Assembly: GCA_964631605.1 (NCBI GenBank)
Contig: CAZVYG010000002.1
Span: 62,001-126,000, forward strand
Length of the DNA: 64,000 nt
Direction of reading: 5' to 3'
DNA from: JARKQH01 sp964631605
GTDB taxonomy: Bacteria; Verrucomicrobiota; Verrucomicrobiia; Limisphaerales; UBA8199
A program made the position numbers and the translations under genes. The notes under the pieces are model-generated. The model was not told the origin of the DNA. It was given only the letters and a program-made list of their open reading frames with translations, and made no database searches. Positions 1 to 9,267 of this stretch are shown here, piece by piece. Each line of letters opens with the position of its first letter. The first letter of the stretch is position 1.

Positions 1-107
1 GCTCAGCAGACGTCCAGAAGCACCAGGGTCCCGATCGCCGAGGGAAATCCATCGGTTATCTGAACCAAATCCGGTGCCGGGCATCTAATTTGGTAGAAGG
101 CATTGCC

Positions 108-2504
108 ATGACCTCGCCCGACACAGAGTTTATCAGCATCCTCGGAGCTGCCGGCAGTCCGGAGGCGCCCCCGCGCGTTTCCTCCCGCTCGCTTCCCGAA
201 CGGCTGCCGATTCTGGGACTGTCGGACATTGTCGTGTTCCCGGGCATGGTGGCGCCGTTGCTGGTCGAGACCCCCCAAAGCATCAAACTGATTGACGATG
301 TCGTCGCCGGCGAGCGTCTGCTCGGCGTCTCCCTCCAGCGCAATCCCGAGGCGGAGAACCCGATGCCGCATGAAATGCATGACGTCGGCTGCGCCGCCCG
401 CGTGCTCAAAATGCTCAAGTTCCCCGACAGCACCGTCCGCGTCCTGGTCGAGGGATTATGGCGCGTCCGCGTCACCGAGTACACCTCGACCGACCCGTAC
501 CTGTCAGCCCGTTTCGAGTTGATCAAGGACGTGACCGAGGATTCCGTGGAACTGACCGCCATGATGCGCAATGCGCAGAGCCAGTTTCAGGAAATCATCA
601 AGCTGTCCCCTGCTCTCTCCGAGCAAATCAAGATCGCCGCGCTGAACACCGAAGACCCCGGTCATTTTGCCGATCTCATCGCCGTCAATCTCAATCTCAG
701 CCTCGAAGAGCGGCAGACGCTGCTGGAGACCGCATCGGTCAAGGACCGGCTTACCCGGCTGCTGCCCATGCTCAACCGCGAGCACGAGGTGTTGACCCTC
801 AGTTCCAAGATTCAAAGCGAGGTCGCCACCTCGATCTCCAAAACCCAGCGCGATTTCTTCCTCCGCGAGCAGCTTCGGGCCATTCAGCGCGAGCTGGGCG
901 AAAGCGACCCCAATGCGGGCGAGGTGCGCTCGCTCCGGGAGCGCATCGAACAGACCGCCCTCCCGGCGGAGGCGCGCCACGTCGCCAACCAGGAGCTGGA
1001 CCGTCTGCAACAAATGCCTCCCGCCGCCGCCGAATACGCCGTCACTCGGCATTACATTGATTGGATTCTGGCGCTGCCCTGGGAGAAGGAAACCGACGAC
1101 AAGATTGACCTCGCGGAGGCGGAACGGATTTTGAACGAGCAACACTTCGGGCTGGTCAAGGTCAAAGACCGTCTGCTCGAGTTTTTGGCGGTGATCAAAC
1201 GCCGCAAACAGCTCAAGGGCCCCATCCTCTGCCTGGTCGGACCGCCCGGCGTCGGCAAGACTTCCCTGGGCCGCAGTGTGGCCGATGCCCTGGGGCGAAA
1301 GTTCGCCCGCATTGCCTTGGGCGGGATGCGCGATGAAGCCGAAATTCGGGGCCATCGTCGGACCTATGTCGGCGCGCTGCCGGGACGCATCATTCAAACG
1401 TTGCGCCGGGTTGAAAGCCGCAACCCGGTGATTCTGCTCGACGAACTGGACAAGGTGGGGGCGGATTTCCGAGGGGATCCGGCGGCGGCCCTGCTGGAAG
1501 TGCTGGACCCCGCGCAGAATCACACCTTCACCGACCATTACCTCGACCTGCCGTTCGACCTGTCACGGGTGTTGTTCGTAACCACCGCCAACTGGCTGGA
1601 GCCGATTCATCCCGCGCTCCGCGACCGGCTGGAGGTCATCGAGCTGCCCAGTTACACCGAGACCGAGAAACTCGAAATCGCCAAGCGCTACCTCTTGCCG
1701 CGGCAGCTCGAGGAGCACGGGCTCAGCCGCCAGGAGCTCAAGATTCCGGAAGCCTCGCTTCGCAAAGTCATTCACGACTACACTCGCGAGGCGGGGGTCC
1801 GCCAGCTCGAACGCGAAATCGCCGCCCTGACCCGCAAGGCCACCCGCCGCATCGTCAGCAACGGGGACGTCCCCAAACCGCTTGTGCTCAAGCCAGAGCT
1901 GTTGCCGGAGTTACTCGGCCCGGCGCGGTTTGTCAACGAAACCGCCGAGAAAATCAAAGAGTACGGCATTGCGACTGGCATGGGGTGGACCCCGGTCGGG
2001 GGGGAGGTTCTCTTTATCGAGGCGACGCGCATGCCGGGCCGGGGCAACCTCCTGCTCACCGGTTCTTTGGGTGAAGTGATGAAAGAAAGCGCCCAGACTG
2101 CGCTGAGCTATCTGCGCAGCCAGGCCCGGACCCTTGGCATTGACCTCTCGGACTACAACAAGTTCGACATCCATATCCATGTCCCCGCGGGCGCCACTCC
2201 CAAAGACGGTCCCAGCGCCGGCGTGACCGTTGTGGCCGCGCTGGCCTCCCTACTGACTCAACGCCGCGTTCGTTCCGAGGTCGCCATGACCGGCGAAATC
2301 AGCCTCCGGGGCCGCGTAATGCGCGTCGGCGGGATCAAGGAGAAGGTTCTGGCAGCAGCACGATTCGGGATTAAAGAGTTGATTTTGCCCGATCAGAACC
2401 GACCCGACTGGACCGAGGTGCCGGCTGAGGTTCGGGAGAAGTTGAAGGTTCACTTTGTGCGGCACATTTCCGAGTTGCTGCCCCTGGCACTCCGATCGCG
2501 TTAA
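108..2504 (+). CDS. lon: ATP-dependent endopeptidase Lon
   Basis: Cytoplasmic AAA+ serine protease that degrades misfolded and regulatory proteins. About 798 residues, the normal length for bacterial LonA. An N-terminal substrate-binding domain is followed by a AAA+ module with Walker A GPPGVGKT near residues 378-385. The C-terminal protease domain carries the catalytic serine in DGPSAG (Ser703) and the lysine in GGIKEK (Lys746). The 43-residue spacing equals that of E. coli Ser679/Lys722. I chose ATG 108 because AGAAGG lies 7 bases upstream; an in-frame TTG at 90 would add six residues. Bases 1-107 show no other supported gene. The gene downstream starts 28 bases after the stop. Confidence 0.97.
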   Translation: MTSPDTEFISILGAAGSPEAPPRVSSRSLPERLPILGLSDIVVFPGMVAPLLVETPQSIKLIDDVVAGERLLGVSLQRNPEAENPMPHEMHDVGCAARVLKMLKFPDSTVRVLVEGLWRVRVTEYTSTDPYLSARFELIKDVTEDSVELTAMMRNAQSQFQEIIKLSPALSEQIKIAALNTEDPGHFADLIAVNLNLSLEERQTLLETASVKDRLTRLLPMLNREHEVLTLSSKIQSEVATSISKTQRDFFLREQLRAIQRELGESDPNAGEVRSLRERIEQTALPAEARHVANQELDRLQQMPPAAAEYAVTRHYIDWILALPWEKETDDKIDLAEAERILNEQHFGLVKVKDRLLEFLAVIKRRKQLKGPILCLVGPPGVGKTSLGRSVADALGRKFARIALGGMRDEAEIRGHRRTYVGALPGRIIQTLRRVESRNPVILLDELDKVGADFRGDPAAALLEVLDPAQNHTFTDHYLDLPFDLSRVLFVTTANWLEPIHPALRDRLEVIELPSYTETEKLEIAKRYLLPRQLEEHGLSRQELKIPEASLRKVIHDYTREAGVRQLEREIAALTRKATRRIVSNGDVPKPLVLKPELLPELLGPARFVNETAEKIKEYGIATGMGWTPVGGEVLFIEATRMPGRGNLLLTGSLGEVMKESAQTALSYLRSQARTLGIDLSDYNKFDIHIHVPAGATPKDGPSAGVTVVAALASLLTQRRVRSEVAMTGEISLRGRVMRVGGIKEKVLAAARFGIKELILPDQNRPDWTEVPAEVREKLKVHFVRHISELLPLALRSR

Positions 2505-2532
2505 ATCGTGCGCAAGATTGGTCCTGCCCACC

Positions 2533-3383
2533 ATGAACTGTGCTCCCCCGCAATCCACACTGCCCCCGGCACAACCCACCCCGCGCCACCTCCCCCGCTT
2601 TGGCTTTGGAACATTCCTTGTCCTCATCTTGCTTCTCGGCGCTTCGCCTCTCAGCGGGCTGGCTCAGAAAAATGACCCTCGCGCCTCCTCGAGTCCGGAC
2701 CCGGCCGTTGCCGAACAGCAGGGACGCGCGCTGGTGGATGACCTGCTGAACCGAAGGCCGGAGCAGGAACTCAACCGCGCTGCCATCCTCAAGGTGCGAC
2801 CGCCCAACGAGAACTGGCGGGAAACCACCGTGCGNNNNNNNNNNAGAATGTGTCCCTCACCCCCACCAACTGGATCACTTGCTATGAAGCCGCCGGCACT
2901 CCACAGTCCGCTCCCGCCACTCAGCTTGTTGTTTATTATCAGCCCGGTTCGCCGAACCGGTACGAGCTCCGGGACGGCACCGCCAGCAACAGCCCGCCGC
3001 AGACGCTGGCCGGCAACCAAACCATGATTCCCTTCGCCGGTTCCGACTTCTGGGTGGCCGACCTGGGGCTCGAATTCCTGCATTGGCCGACCCAGCGGTT
3101 ACTTCGGAAGGAAATCCGGCGAGGGCAGTCCTGCAGCGTCCTGGAAAGCATCAATCCCCGGCCCGAGCCCGGCGCCTATTCCCGGGTTGTTTCCTGGATT
3201 GACGCGGATACCGGCGGCATCGTCCATGCCGACGCCTTCGACGCGCGCGGCCAGTTGCTGAAGCGTTTCGCGCCAAAGTCCTTTGAAAAAGTCGGCGGCC
3301 AGTGGGAACTTCAGGAGATGGAAATCCGCAACGCCCAGACCCGCTCGGTCAGCCGCATCGAATTCAATCTTTCGGCGCCCTGA
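2533..3383 (+). CDS. LolA-like outer membrane lipoprotein-sorting protein (broken by scaffold gap)
   Basis: Exported protein resembling the outer membrane lipoprotein-sorting (LolA-like) family common in Verrucomicrobiota. The N-terminal part starts at ATG 2533 with a hydrophobic signal segment (FLVLILLLGASPLSG, then AQ). It reads to ILKVRPPNENW and enters the ten-N gap at 2835. After the gap the frame differs and resumes with NWITCYE, FWVADLGLEFLHWP and VVSWIDADTGGIV, the pattern expected for the beta-rich second half. The frame change can be explained by unknown gap length, so I treat both parts as one gene. A LolA-like role in lipoprotein or substrate-lipid handling is family inference only. 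It follows lon by 28 bases and may be read through from it. Confidence 0.75.
2835..2844. other. Scaffold gap (10 N)
   Basis: Ten N bases of probably arbitrary length inside the LolA-like gene. The coding frame differs on the two sides, so true gap size cannot be ten unless there is also an indel. Confidence 0.99.
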
Positions 3384-3446
3384 GAGCCGTTTGGGAAACG
3401 CATCCCCGGCGCCGGGCCGTACACGTCCGGGAGCAACCCGCCTGCC

Positions 3447-4157
3447 TCACTTGGACAAATCGCGAATGCGGATGTTGCGATACCACACCGGATCGTTGTG
3501 ATCCTGCAGCAGAATGTGGCCCTTCATTCGGGTGCCGAATCCCGGGGTGGTCTTGAACTTGCTCTGCGCCACCGCCTCAAGCACCTCTTTGCTGCCCAGT
3601 TCATATTCCAAAACCTTCACGCCGTTGAGCCAATGCTCGACGTGCTGACCCTTGACCCATATTCGCGATCGGTTCACCTGTCCGGGTTCTTTCAATGGCG
3701 TGGGCACTTGGGTCTTGAGTACGTCGTAAAAGGCCGCCGTGACGCGCTTGCCCTCCGCTTTCTGTCCGTCCGGATGCCGCGCATCATCAATGATTTGATA
3801 CTCGTGTCCGACCGGGCCGCGCGATTCCACCGCGAAGTACTTCACGCCGCTGTTGCCACCCGGCGAGAGCTTCCACTCCCATTCCAACTCGAACTCCTCG
3901 AACTGGTCCTCGGTGATAATATCGCCACCCCCCTTGCCCATGCAGCGCAGCCATCCGTCCTCCACAGTCCAGTTCTGGGCCGGAAAAGTCGTTTTCTTGA
4001 AGGCGCGCCATCCTTTGGTGGTTTTGCCATCAAACAAGAGCCGCCACCCCGCAGCCTTGTCCTGGTCGCTCAGTCGGTTTGCCTCCTGGGCGTGGCCAAG
4101 GAAGGGCAGCAAAACAATCAAAAGTGCCAGGCGGGACACCGAATTACAGATTTGCAT
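3447..4157 (-). CDS. DUF1080 (3-keto-disaccharide hydrolase-like) secreted protein
   Basis: Secreted protein of the DUF1080 family, a concanavalin-like beta-sandwich common in Verrucomicrobiota and Planctomycetes that includes 3-keto-glycoside hydrolases. About 236 residues. The signal peptide (LALLIVLLPFLGHAQ) is followed by family hallmarks: WRLLFDGKTTKGWRAF, GWLRC, EFELEWEWKLSPGGNSGVKY, GHEYQIIDD, HWLNGVKVLEYE and GHILLQDHNDPVWYRNIRI. ATG 4157 is preferred over the in-frame TTG at 4175. It is the last gene of a minus-strand run that includes fmt, with no obvious functional link. Substrate unknown. Confidence 0.9.
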   Translation of the reverse strand: MQICNSVSRLALLIVLLPFLGHAQEANRLSDQDKAAGWRLLFDGKTTKGWRAFKKTTFPAQNWTVEDGWLRCMGKGGGDIITEDQFEEFELEWEWKLSPGGNSGVKYFAVESRGPVGHEYQIIDDARHPDGQKAEGKRVTAAFYDVLKTQVPTPLKEPGQVNRSRIWVKGQHVEHWLNGVKVLEYELGSKEVLEAVAQSKFKTTPGFGTRMKGHILLQDHNDPVWYRNIRIRDLSK

Positions 4158-4191
4158 GCCCCTATGAAACCGCAAACCAGCCGGTTGGCAA

Positions 4192-4677
4192 CTATTTCTT
4201 CGCCGGCGCAGCCGTCGCTGGCGCGGCCGTTGCTGGCGGAGTCGGCGAGGTCGCGGAAGCCGGCGGAGCGCCGGTGGTGGTCTGCTTGGTGATGCCGTAC
4301 TTGAGGAGAATCGGCATGAAGTCGGGATGTTTATCGCCGAATTCGACGAGTTTCTTCGCGAAGTCGTTGATCAGGGGCGCCTTGTTCTTGTTGTAATCAG
4401 CGACCAACTGCGCAACTTGAGGTTTGATTGCCGCAAGGTCCGCCCGGGCGTACTTGGCCTGACGCAACAGGAACAGGTTCAGGGTCCCGCTGACCACGAT
4501 CAACAGCACAAGGACGGAGATAACCAGATGCCGCAGAGACTCGCAGGCTTGCCGCAGTTCCTGCACGGTGGGTTCGGGGTTGCGGAAGCCGCCGGAAACT
4601 GAAGCGTCGGTCACGTCGGGCCGGTTAAGATCGCGGCGGCTGGATTCCGGGGCGGGTTGAGTATCGGGATTAACCAT
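4192..4677 (-). CDS. One-helix membrane protein, paralogue of its upstream neighbour
   Basis: Unrecognised 161-residue protein. An N-terminal cytoplasmic stretch of about 45 residues precedes one transmembrane helix (LVISVLVLLIVVSGTLNLFL). A predicted helical periplasmic part contains KYARADLAAIKPQVAQL, then INDFAKKLVEF and HPDFMPILLKYGI, and the protein ends in a Pro/Ala/Thr-rich tail. The segment after the helix resembles the product of 4704-4985 (INALAAETFEY and NPAIDPILEAAGI), so the two are probably paralogues. The ATG is 26 bases after the neighbour's stop, suggesting co-transcription. Function unknown. Confidence 0.75.
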   Translation of the reverse strand: MVNPDTQPAPESSRRDLNRPDVTDASVSGGFRNPEPTVQELRQACESLRHLVISVLVLLIVVSGTLNLFLLRQAKYARADLAAIKPQVAQLVADYNKNKAPLINDFAKKLVEFGDKHPDFMPILLKYGITKQTTTGAPPASATSPTPPATAAPATAAPAKK

Positions 4678-4703
4678 AAGAGTTCCTGGGAAAAAGGGGG
4701 GCG

Positions 4704-4985
4704 TTACTTGGTGGCGGGACGGTTGGTGGCGGGGGCCCCGGCTTTGGGTTTAATGCCCGCCGCTTCGAGAATGGGATCTATTGCAGGATTCTTCTTGCTG
4801 TATTCGAAAGTCTCGGCCGCCAGAGCATTGATAAGCGCCTGGTTGTTATTAACCATGGCCGCCTGGGTCTGAAGCATGCGCAACTCGCGCGCCGCCGAAA
4901 TATACATCCAGCACTGGACAACCGAGAGCAGGGCGCTCACGGTGAGGATGACCAGTAACACTGTCGCCAACGGGCTCTTTTTCAT
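4704..4985 (-). CDS. Small one-helix membrane protein
   Basis: Unrecognised 93-residue protein: short basic start, transmembrane helix (LATVLLVILTVSALLSVVQC), an amphipathic helix rich in Gln/Asn, the motif NPAIDPILEAAGI and a short Pro/Ala tail. It matches the middle of the 4192-4677 product in layout and motif spacing. It sits 51 bases downstream of fmt in the same direction. A structural or partner role with its paralogue is possible, but nothing in the sequence shows it. Confidence 0.72.
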   Translation of the reverse strand: MKKSPLATVLLVILTVSALLSVVQCWMYISAARELRMLQTQAAMVNNNQALINALAAETFEYSKKNPAIDPILEAAGIKPKAGAPATNRPATK

Positions 4986-5036
4986 ATCAAGTGACGCTCA
5001 CTCTATCCGCTCCGGCAACGCTTTGTCCAACCCTTT

Positions 5037-6026
5037 TCAGCCCAGGCGGCATCCGGTAATTACGGGATGGCCTGCCAGATACTCCCGCGCCGACAAACGC
5101 CGCCCGCCCTCGCGCTGAAGTTCCGTAATCCGCAACGCGTTCTGGCCGCAGGCCACGATGATCCCTTCCTTGCCGGCCTCGAGCACCCGCCCCGGTGGAC
5201 CATCCGCGGTGGGCGTAATGGGCTCGGCCTCCCAGAGCTTCAGCAGGTGACGTCCGTGCCCATCCTCGACCCAGGTGTAAGCGCCCGGCCATGGCCGGAG
5301 TCCTCGCACCCGGTTCCAAATGCTCCGGGCAGTCTGGTTCCAATCTATCAGGCCATCGGTCTTTTTGATCTTGGGCGCATAGACGACTCCCTCCGCTGGC
5401 TGAGGTCGAGGTTGGAGCTGTCCCGCAATGTAGGGCGGAATGGTTTCGACCAGCAGCCTCGCTCCCAAGCTGGCCAGGCGGTCATGAAGGGTTTCTGCCG
5501 TGTCCTGCGGCGAGATGGGCGTTGATTTCTGGCTCAGGATGGCCCCGGTGTCCAGGCCCGCATCCAGCTTCATAATCGTCACCCCCGTTTCCGCATCATC
5601 GTTGAGAATAGCCCACTGAATGGGAGCGGCCCCGCGGTAGCGCGGCAGCAGCGAGGTATGCACGTTCAAACAGCCATGCCTCGGCAGATCCAGAAGCTCC
5701 TGCGGCAATAACTGGCCGTAGGCCGCCACGGCGACCAAATCCGGCTGGAAGCGTTTGACTTCCTCCATGAAGGCGACCTCGCGAGCCTGCTGCGGCTGCA
5801 AGACAGAAATTCCCGCCGCCTCCGCCATGGCTTTGACCGGTGAGGGTTGAAGCTTGAGTTCCCGCCCTTTGGGCCGGTCCGGCTGGGTCACCACCGCCAC
5901 CACTTCGATGCCCGGCGCCGCGAGCAAGGCGGCCAGACTGGCGCATGCCAGCTCCGGTGTGCCCATGAATACAACCCGGAGCGGCGCGGGGGCGCTAGAG
6001 CTTAAGGAGGCGGCCGAGGACGTCAT
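5037..6026 (-). CDS. fmt: Methionyl-tRNA formyltransferase
   Basis: Formylates Met-tRNA(fMet) using 10-formyltetrahydrofolate before translation initiation. About 329 residues. The N-terminal formyltransferase domain shows VVFMGTPELA, the folate/catalytic segment CLNVHTSLLPRYRGAAPIQ (Asn and His of the active site) and the distal catalytic Asp within LDAGLDTGAI. The C-terminal domain has WNQTARSIWNRVRGLRPWPGAYT. ATG 6026 overlaps the end of the adenylate kinase gene by 32 bases, which suggests translational coupling. No def (peptide deformylase) gene is adjacent, unlike in many bacteria. Confidence 0.96.
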   Translation of the reverse strand: MTSSAASLSSSAPAPLRVVFMGTPELACASLAALLAAPGIEVVAVVTQPDRPKGRELKLQPSPVKAMAEAAGISVLQPQQAREVAFMEEVKRFQPDLVAVAAYGQLLPQELLDLPRHGCLNVHTSLLPRYRGAAPIQWAILNDDAETGVTIMKLDAGLDTGAILSQKSTPISPQDTAETLHDRLASLGARLLVETIPPYIAGQLQPRPQPAEGVVYAPKIKKTDGLIDWNQTARSIWNRVRGLRPWPGAYTWVEDGHGRHLLKLWEAEPITPTADGPPGRVLEAGKEGIIVACGQNALRITELQREGGRRLSAREYLAGHPVITGCRLG

Positions 6027-6576
6027 GCAAAACCTCCATGGGCGAGGGAGACGCGTCAATGCGGTGAACGAGATCCGCCGGATAGTGTGCCAGCACCGGG
6101 CGGGTCTCGCGCTCGTAAGTCTCCAGCCGGTGCCGGATCACGTGTAAATCCGTGTCATCCAACCGGCCCTCCTTGAACGCCCGGCGCTGGAGGCGTTCGA
6201 CCAGCAGCTCGGGTCGCTCACAGGCCAAATGAATAATGGCGACGACGTCGAGAGATTCATCCAGCAACTCCGCTTGCGCCACGTTCCGGGGAATGCCGTC
6301 CAACAACAACGTGTCCCGCTCGGGCTGAAACCGCCCCTCAGCAATACTGCGTCGGATAAAATCCTGCCAGATTTCCACCGTCGGCCCGTCCGGCACCAGT
6401 TGACCCCGACTCGAGTACTGCTCGAAAACCTTCCCGATGGGGGTGTCCTTGCGCAAGCTGCGGAAAACGTCTCCGCATGCGCAGTGGAAGAAGTTGGGGA
6501 TGGTGCCGAGCGATTTGCCGAGGGTGCCCTTGCCAGAGCCGGGGGCTCCGAAAAGCAGCATGGTGCGGAATTTCAT
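5995..6576 (-). CDS. adk: Adenylate kinase family protein, short form
   Basis: Nucleoside monophosphate kinase (ATP + AMP to 2 ADP), cytoplasmic, 193 residues. P-loop GAPGSGKGT lies near residues 9-17, the AMP-site segment is GDVFRSL and the hinge is LLLDGIPRN (usually DGFPR). The LID region is reduced to a short loop after LVERLQRRAFKEGR, without a zinc-binding LID, as in short-type adenylate kinases. The ATG at 6576 matches the conserved start of the family; an open frame upstream to 6774 is read-through. It lies 13 bases after the upstream membrane-protein gene and overlaps fmt by 32 bases. Specificity for AMP is assumed, not proven. Confidence 0.88.
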   Translation of the reverse strand: MKFRTMLLFGAPGSGKGTLGKSLGTIPNFFHCACGDVFRSLRKDTPIGKVFEQYSSRGQLVPDGPTVEIWQDFIRRSIAEGRFQPERDTLLLDGIPRNVAQAELLDESLDVVAIIHLACERPELLVERLQRRAFKEGRLDDTDLHVIRHRLETYERETRPVLAHYPADLVHRIDASPSPMEVLHDVLGRLLKL

Positions 6577-6589
6577 GGCGTTCCCTGCC

Positions 6590-7570
6590 CTACGCATCCC
6601 TGGGTTTGAGCCGCACCTCCACGATGTCCTGGAAATTGATCGCCACTTCCTCCGCCACATGCCCCCGGTGCACCTGCAAATGCAGGTCATTGGCCGAAAT
6701 CCGCGTAATCCGGTCCCCGACGTGCTCCCCTTTGGAACACTTGAAAACCAGCACCATCCCGCGGTCCGCATCACGCCGCACGCTGCCGAAAAAGCCGGGA
6801 AACTTGGTTTCGAAGAACCGCCGGTTGAAGGTGAATTGGCCCCGCTGATAACTGGTTACCGGCCCGGCGCCGGGCTTGGCCGGCTCCGGCTCATGGGCCA
6901 GCTTGAGGCCGGCCGGATGAGCCACATGCGTATCCAGCATTGGGTTGATCTGGTCCTCGGCCGGAACGCCTTCAGAGACGGGTGCCCCCGCCGCACCCTC
7001 GGCCGCCTCCGCCGCAGGCGCAGCTTCAGATTCCTGTTTCAGTTTTGTGGGCATCGAGAGGAAAACAATGGGCGCCAACACCGGCAAAACTGCCGCCGCG
7101 CCGCAAACCATGGCTGCCGGCTGGGCACGATACACAGAGACTTCGTAAGCCGCGTACAGGTTGGCGGCATACAGAACGAAGAGGAGAAACACGCCCAGCG
7201 CCGACGAAAACAGCGCCCCGAAAAGCGATTGGCGCGGCGGACGCTCGAGGCGCGGCGGCGGTTTGATAGGCACCTCGGTCCGCGCAATCCGCTCGGCCTG
7301 GGTCACCTCGATGAAGGGCTCGACAAACGGCTGGAGTTTCGGGTTCTCCGCCAGCTTCTTCAAGTCCTCCTGCGAGAACTGCGCCCAGGAAACCCGCTGA
7401 TACTCTCCCTCTGCAATCTTGATCTGCACCCCCAGATCGTTGGCTGAGGGGACAAGCATTTCTCCCGACACCACCTCGCCGCTGACCAGATTGTAGGTTT
7501 CCGCCCCGCTGGCTCTGGTCAGCAAACCAAGAAAGGCCAGGATGAGTATGCAACCGATTCTTTGCACCAT
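6590..7570 (-). CDS. Exported membrane protein of unknown function
   Basis: Unrecognised 326-residue protein. A signal peptide (CILILAFLGLLTRASGA) precedes a small N-terminal domain (YNLVSGEVVSGEML, YQRVSWAQFSQEDLKKL) resembling modules that describe surface chemistry in Verrucomicrobiota. Two adjacent transmembrane helices follow (about residues 115-165), then an Ala/Glu/Pro linker and a C-terminal domain (FTFNRRFFETKFPGFFGSV, ISANDLHLQVHRGHVAEEV, VEVRLKPRDA). ATG 7570 sits directly before the signal peptide. It is 59 bases after the NAD(P)HX repair gene and 13 bases before adk, so it is probably part of the same transcript. Confidence 0.8.
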   Translation of the reverse strand: MVQRIGCILILAFLGLLTRASGAETYNLVSGEVVSGEMLVPSANDLGVQIKIAEGEYQRVSWAQFSQEDLKKLAENPKLQPFVEPFIEVTQAERIARTEVPIKPPPRLERPPRQSLFGALFSSALGVFLLFVLYAANLYAAYEVSVYRAQPAAMVCGAAAVLPVLAPIVFLSMPTKLKQESEAAPAAEAAEGAAGAPVSEGVPAEDQINPMLDTHVAHPAGLKLAHEPEPAKPGAGPVTSYQRGQFTFNRRFFETKFPGFFGSVRRDADRGMVLVFKCSKGEHVGDRITRISANDLHLQVHRGHVAEEVAINFQDIVEVRLKPRDA

Positions 7571-7629
7571 GGCCTTTTCATTAGCAAAAGGCGCCTCCGG
7601 ACAAAAGGAATTTATTCGGCCCGGCGCCG

Positions 7630-9057
7630 TCATTCGCTGGTGGCCGGCGGCACGTTGCCTAATTCGCACAGCAGGTCCTCGACCGTCCAGTTGGCGCGTT
7701 GCCGTTGCAAGCGGTCGGCGGCCGCGCCGTGCTGCCACACGCCAAAGCGCAGCACCCGGCAGACATCCTGCAGGAGGTTTGGCTGCGCCAGCAGGCCGGC
7801 AAGGTAGCCGGACAAAACATCGCCGCTCCCCCCCTGGGCCAAGTGCGGGTTTCCGGAGCAGTTAACGTAAATCTCACCGCTGCCGCGTCCGATGAGCGTC
7901 TGGTGGCCTTTCAACACCACCCAGGCATTGGCGTAACGGCGGGAGATTTCCCGCACCGCCGCCGGCCGGTCGGCCTGAATTTTATCCGTCGTTGTTCGCA
8001 AAAGCCGGGCCGCTTCACCCGGGTGCGGCGTGAGCACCCGGATGGCGTCGCGTGGTGTGACGTCGAGGGGCAGCCAATCCAGGGCGCTGGCGTCAATCAC
8101 CACCGGCAAGGTCGAGTCCCGCCACAAGAGGCGCGTCAAAAGCTTGATTTGGTCCGGCAAATCCGGCGCCGCAAGCCCCGGTCCCACGAGAATGGAGGTC
8201 CACGGCCCCGGCAGCTTGGTGTCCAGCGCCCAAGGGGTCACCATGACCGCCTGGAATTGGGGTGCAATCACCGAATAAACCGATTCCGGAGTGTGCAAGG
8301 TAATCAAGCCCGGCTGGGCGCGTTGCGCCGCCTGCGCGGCCAGTACCGCCGCCCCGTGAAAGCCGCGGCTGCCCGCCACAATGGCCAAATGCCCGTAGCT
8401 GCCTTTGTGCGTCCCCACTGCTCGACGGGGTGGAAAACCTCGGAAATCAGCCGGCACAGTCCACTGCATTTCTGACAGGACCGGACAATCCCCCAACCCC
8501 ACTTCTCCGGCAACTTCCAGGCGTCCCACGAACGGCCAGGCGGATTCGCGCAGCAACCCGCGCTTGGGCGCCCCAACCGTCAGGGTGACCGCGGCCTGAA
8601 TCGCTGCTCCGAAGTGCTGGCCGGTATCGGCATCCAGACCGGAAGGAACGTCCACTGCCAGCACCGGGCATCGGCTGTGATTAACCCGCTGGATCAGCCG
8701 AACCCATTCCGCGCTCAAGGGCCGGTTCAATCCAATGCCAAACAAACCATCAATCACCAGGTCCGGAGGGGGACTCAATGCGGCCTCCAATCCAGCGTGG
8801 CCGACTGCCGGATCGCTTACCTCCAACAACTCGACCCGCCGGCCTGACAGGTGCTCTTGCGCCGCCCGGGCATCGTCTCCATTATGTCCTTTCCCGGCCA
8901 GGATGAGTACTCGATCCCCGGCCCGTGTCAGGCTTAAGACCAACGTGGCAACCGCCCGCCCCACCCGCTTAATGACCTCCATTTCGGTCTTGCCCGCAGC
9001 CCATGCCGCCGCTTCCCATTCCCGCATTTGCTCAAGGCTGATCACCGGAACTGCCAT
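7630..9057 (-). CDS. nnr: Bifunctional NAD(P)HX epimerase / ADP-dependent NAD(P)HX dehydratase
   Basis: Repairs hydrated NAD(P)H. The N-terminal YjeF_N epimerase domain (about 1-210) shows VLILAGKGHNGDDARAA, DLVIDGLFGIGLNRPL and AVDVPSGLDADTG. The C-terminal ribokinase-like dehydratase (about 220-475) shows KGSYGHLAIVAGS, LVGPGL, LTPHPGEAARLL, VVLKGHQTLIG and the signature NPHLAQGGSGDVLSG. The fused length of 475 is usual for bacterial Nnr/YjeF. It is the first gene of the minus-strand run to 3447. The region upstream (9058-9267) carries no gene; a TGTAAT hexamer 11 bases before the ATG is a possible -10. Confidence 0.95.
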   Translation of the reverse strand: MAVPVISLEQMREWEAAAWAAGKTEMEVIKRVGRAVATLVLSLTRAGDRVLILAGKGHNGDDARAAQEHLSGRRVELLEVSDPAVGHAGLEAALSPPPDLVIDGLFGIGLNRPLSAEWVRLIQRVNHSRCPVLAVDVPSGLDADTGQHFGAAIQAAVTLTVGAPKRGLLRESAWPFVGRLEVAGEVGLGDCPVLSEMQWTVPADFRGFPPRRAVGTHKGSYGHLAIVAGSRGFHGAAVLAAQAAQRAQPGLITLHTPESVYSVIAPQFQAVMVTPWALDTKLPGPWTSILVGPGLAAPDLPDQIKLLTRLLWRDSTLPVVIDASALDWLPLDVTPRDAIRVLTPHPGEAARLLRTTTDKIQADRPAAVREISRRYANAWVVLKGHQTLIGRGSGEIYVNCSGNPHLAQGGSGDVLSGYLAGLLAQPNLLQDVCRVLRFGVWQHGAAADRLQRQRANWTVEDLLCELGNVPPATSE

Positions 9058-9267
9058 GGCCTCAAATTACACCCCAACCTGAGAGCAACAAGTGAAAATG
9101 GAACGGCTTGGAAGGTTTCATTGGACCCCGGCTACCCTCACCGCCGGGCTACGCGAAAAAAGGCGCCGGAGACGTTGCTTTTTTTGAAACAAATTTCTCT
9201 GAGCGGAGTCTATAGGGTTGTGGTGGTTGTAGGTTCCGCCCGCTGCTGCGCGGGTGGGGTTTGGTGA

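Noticed and set aside
504..1538. Long minus-strand open frame inside lon
   Set aside because: Antisense shadow caused by high third-position GC; no family motif, while the plus strand encodes complete Lon.
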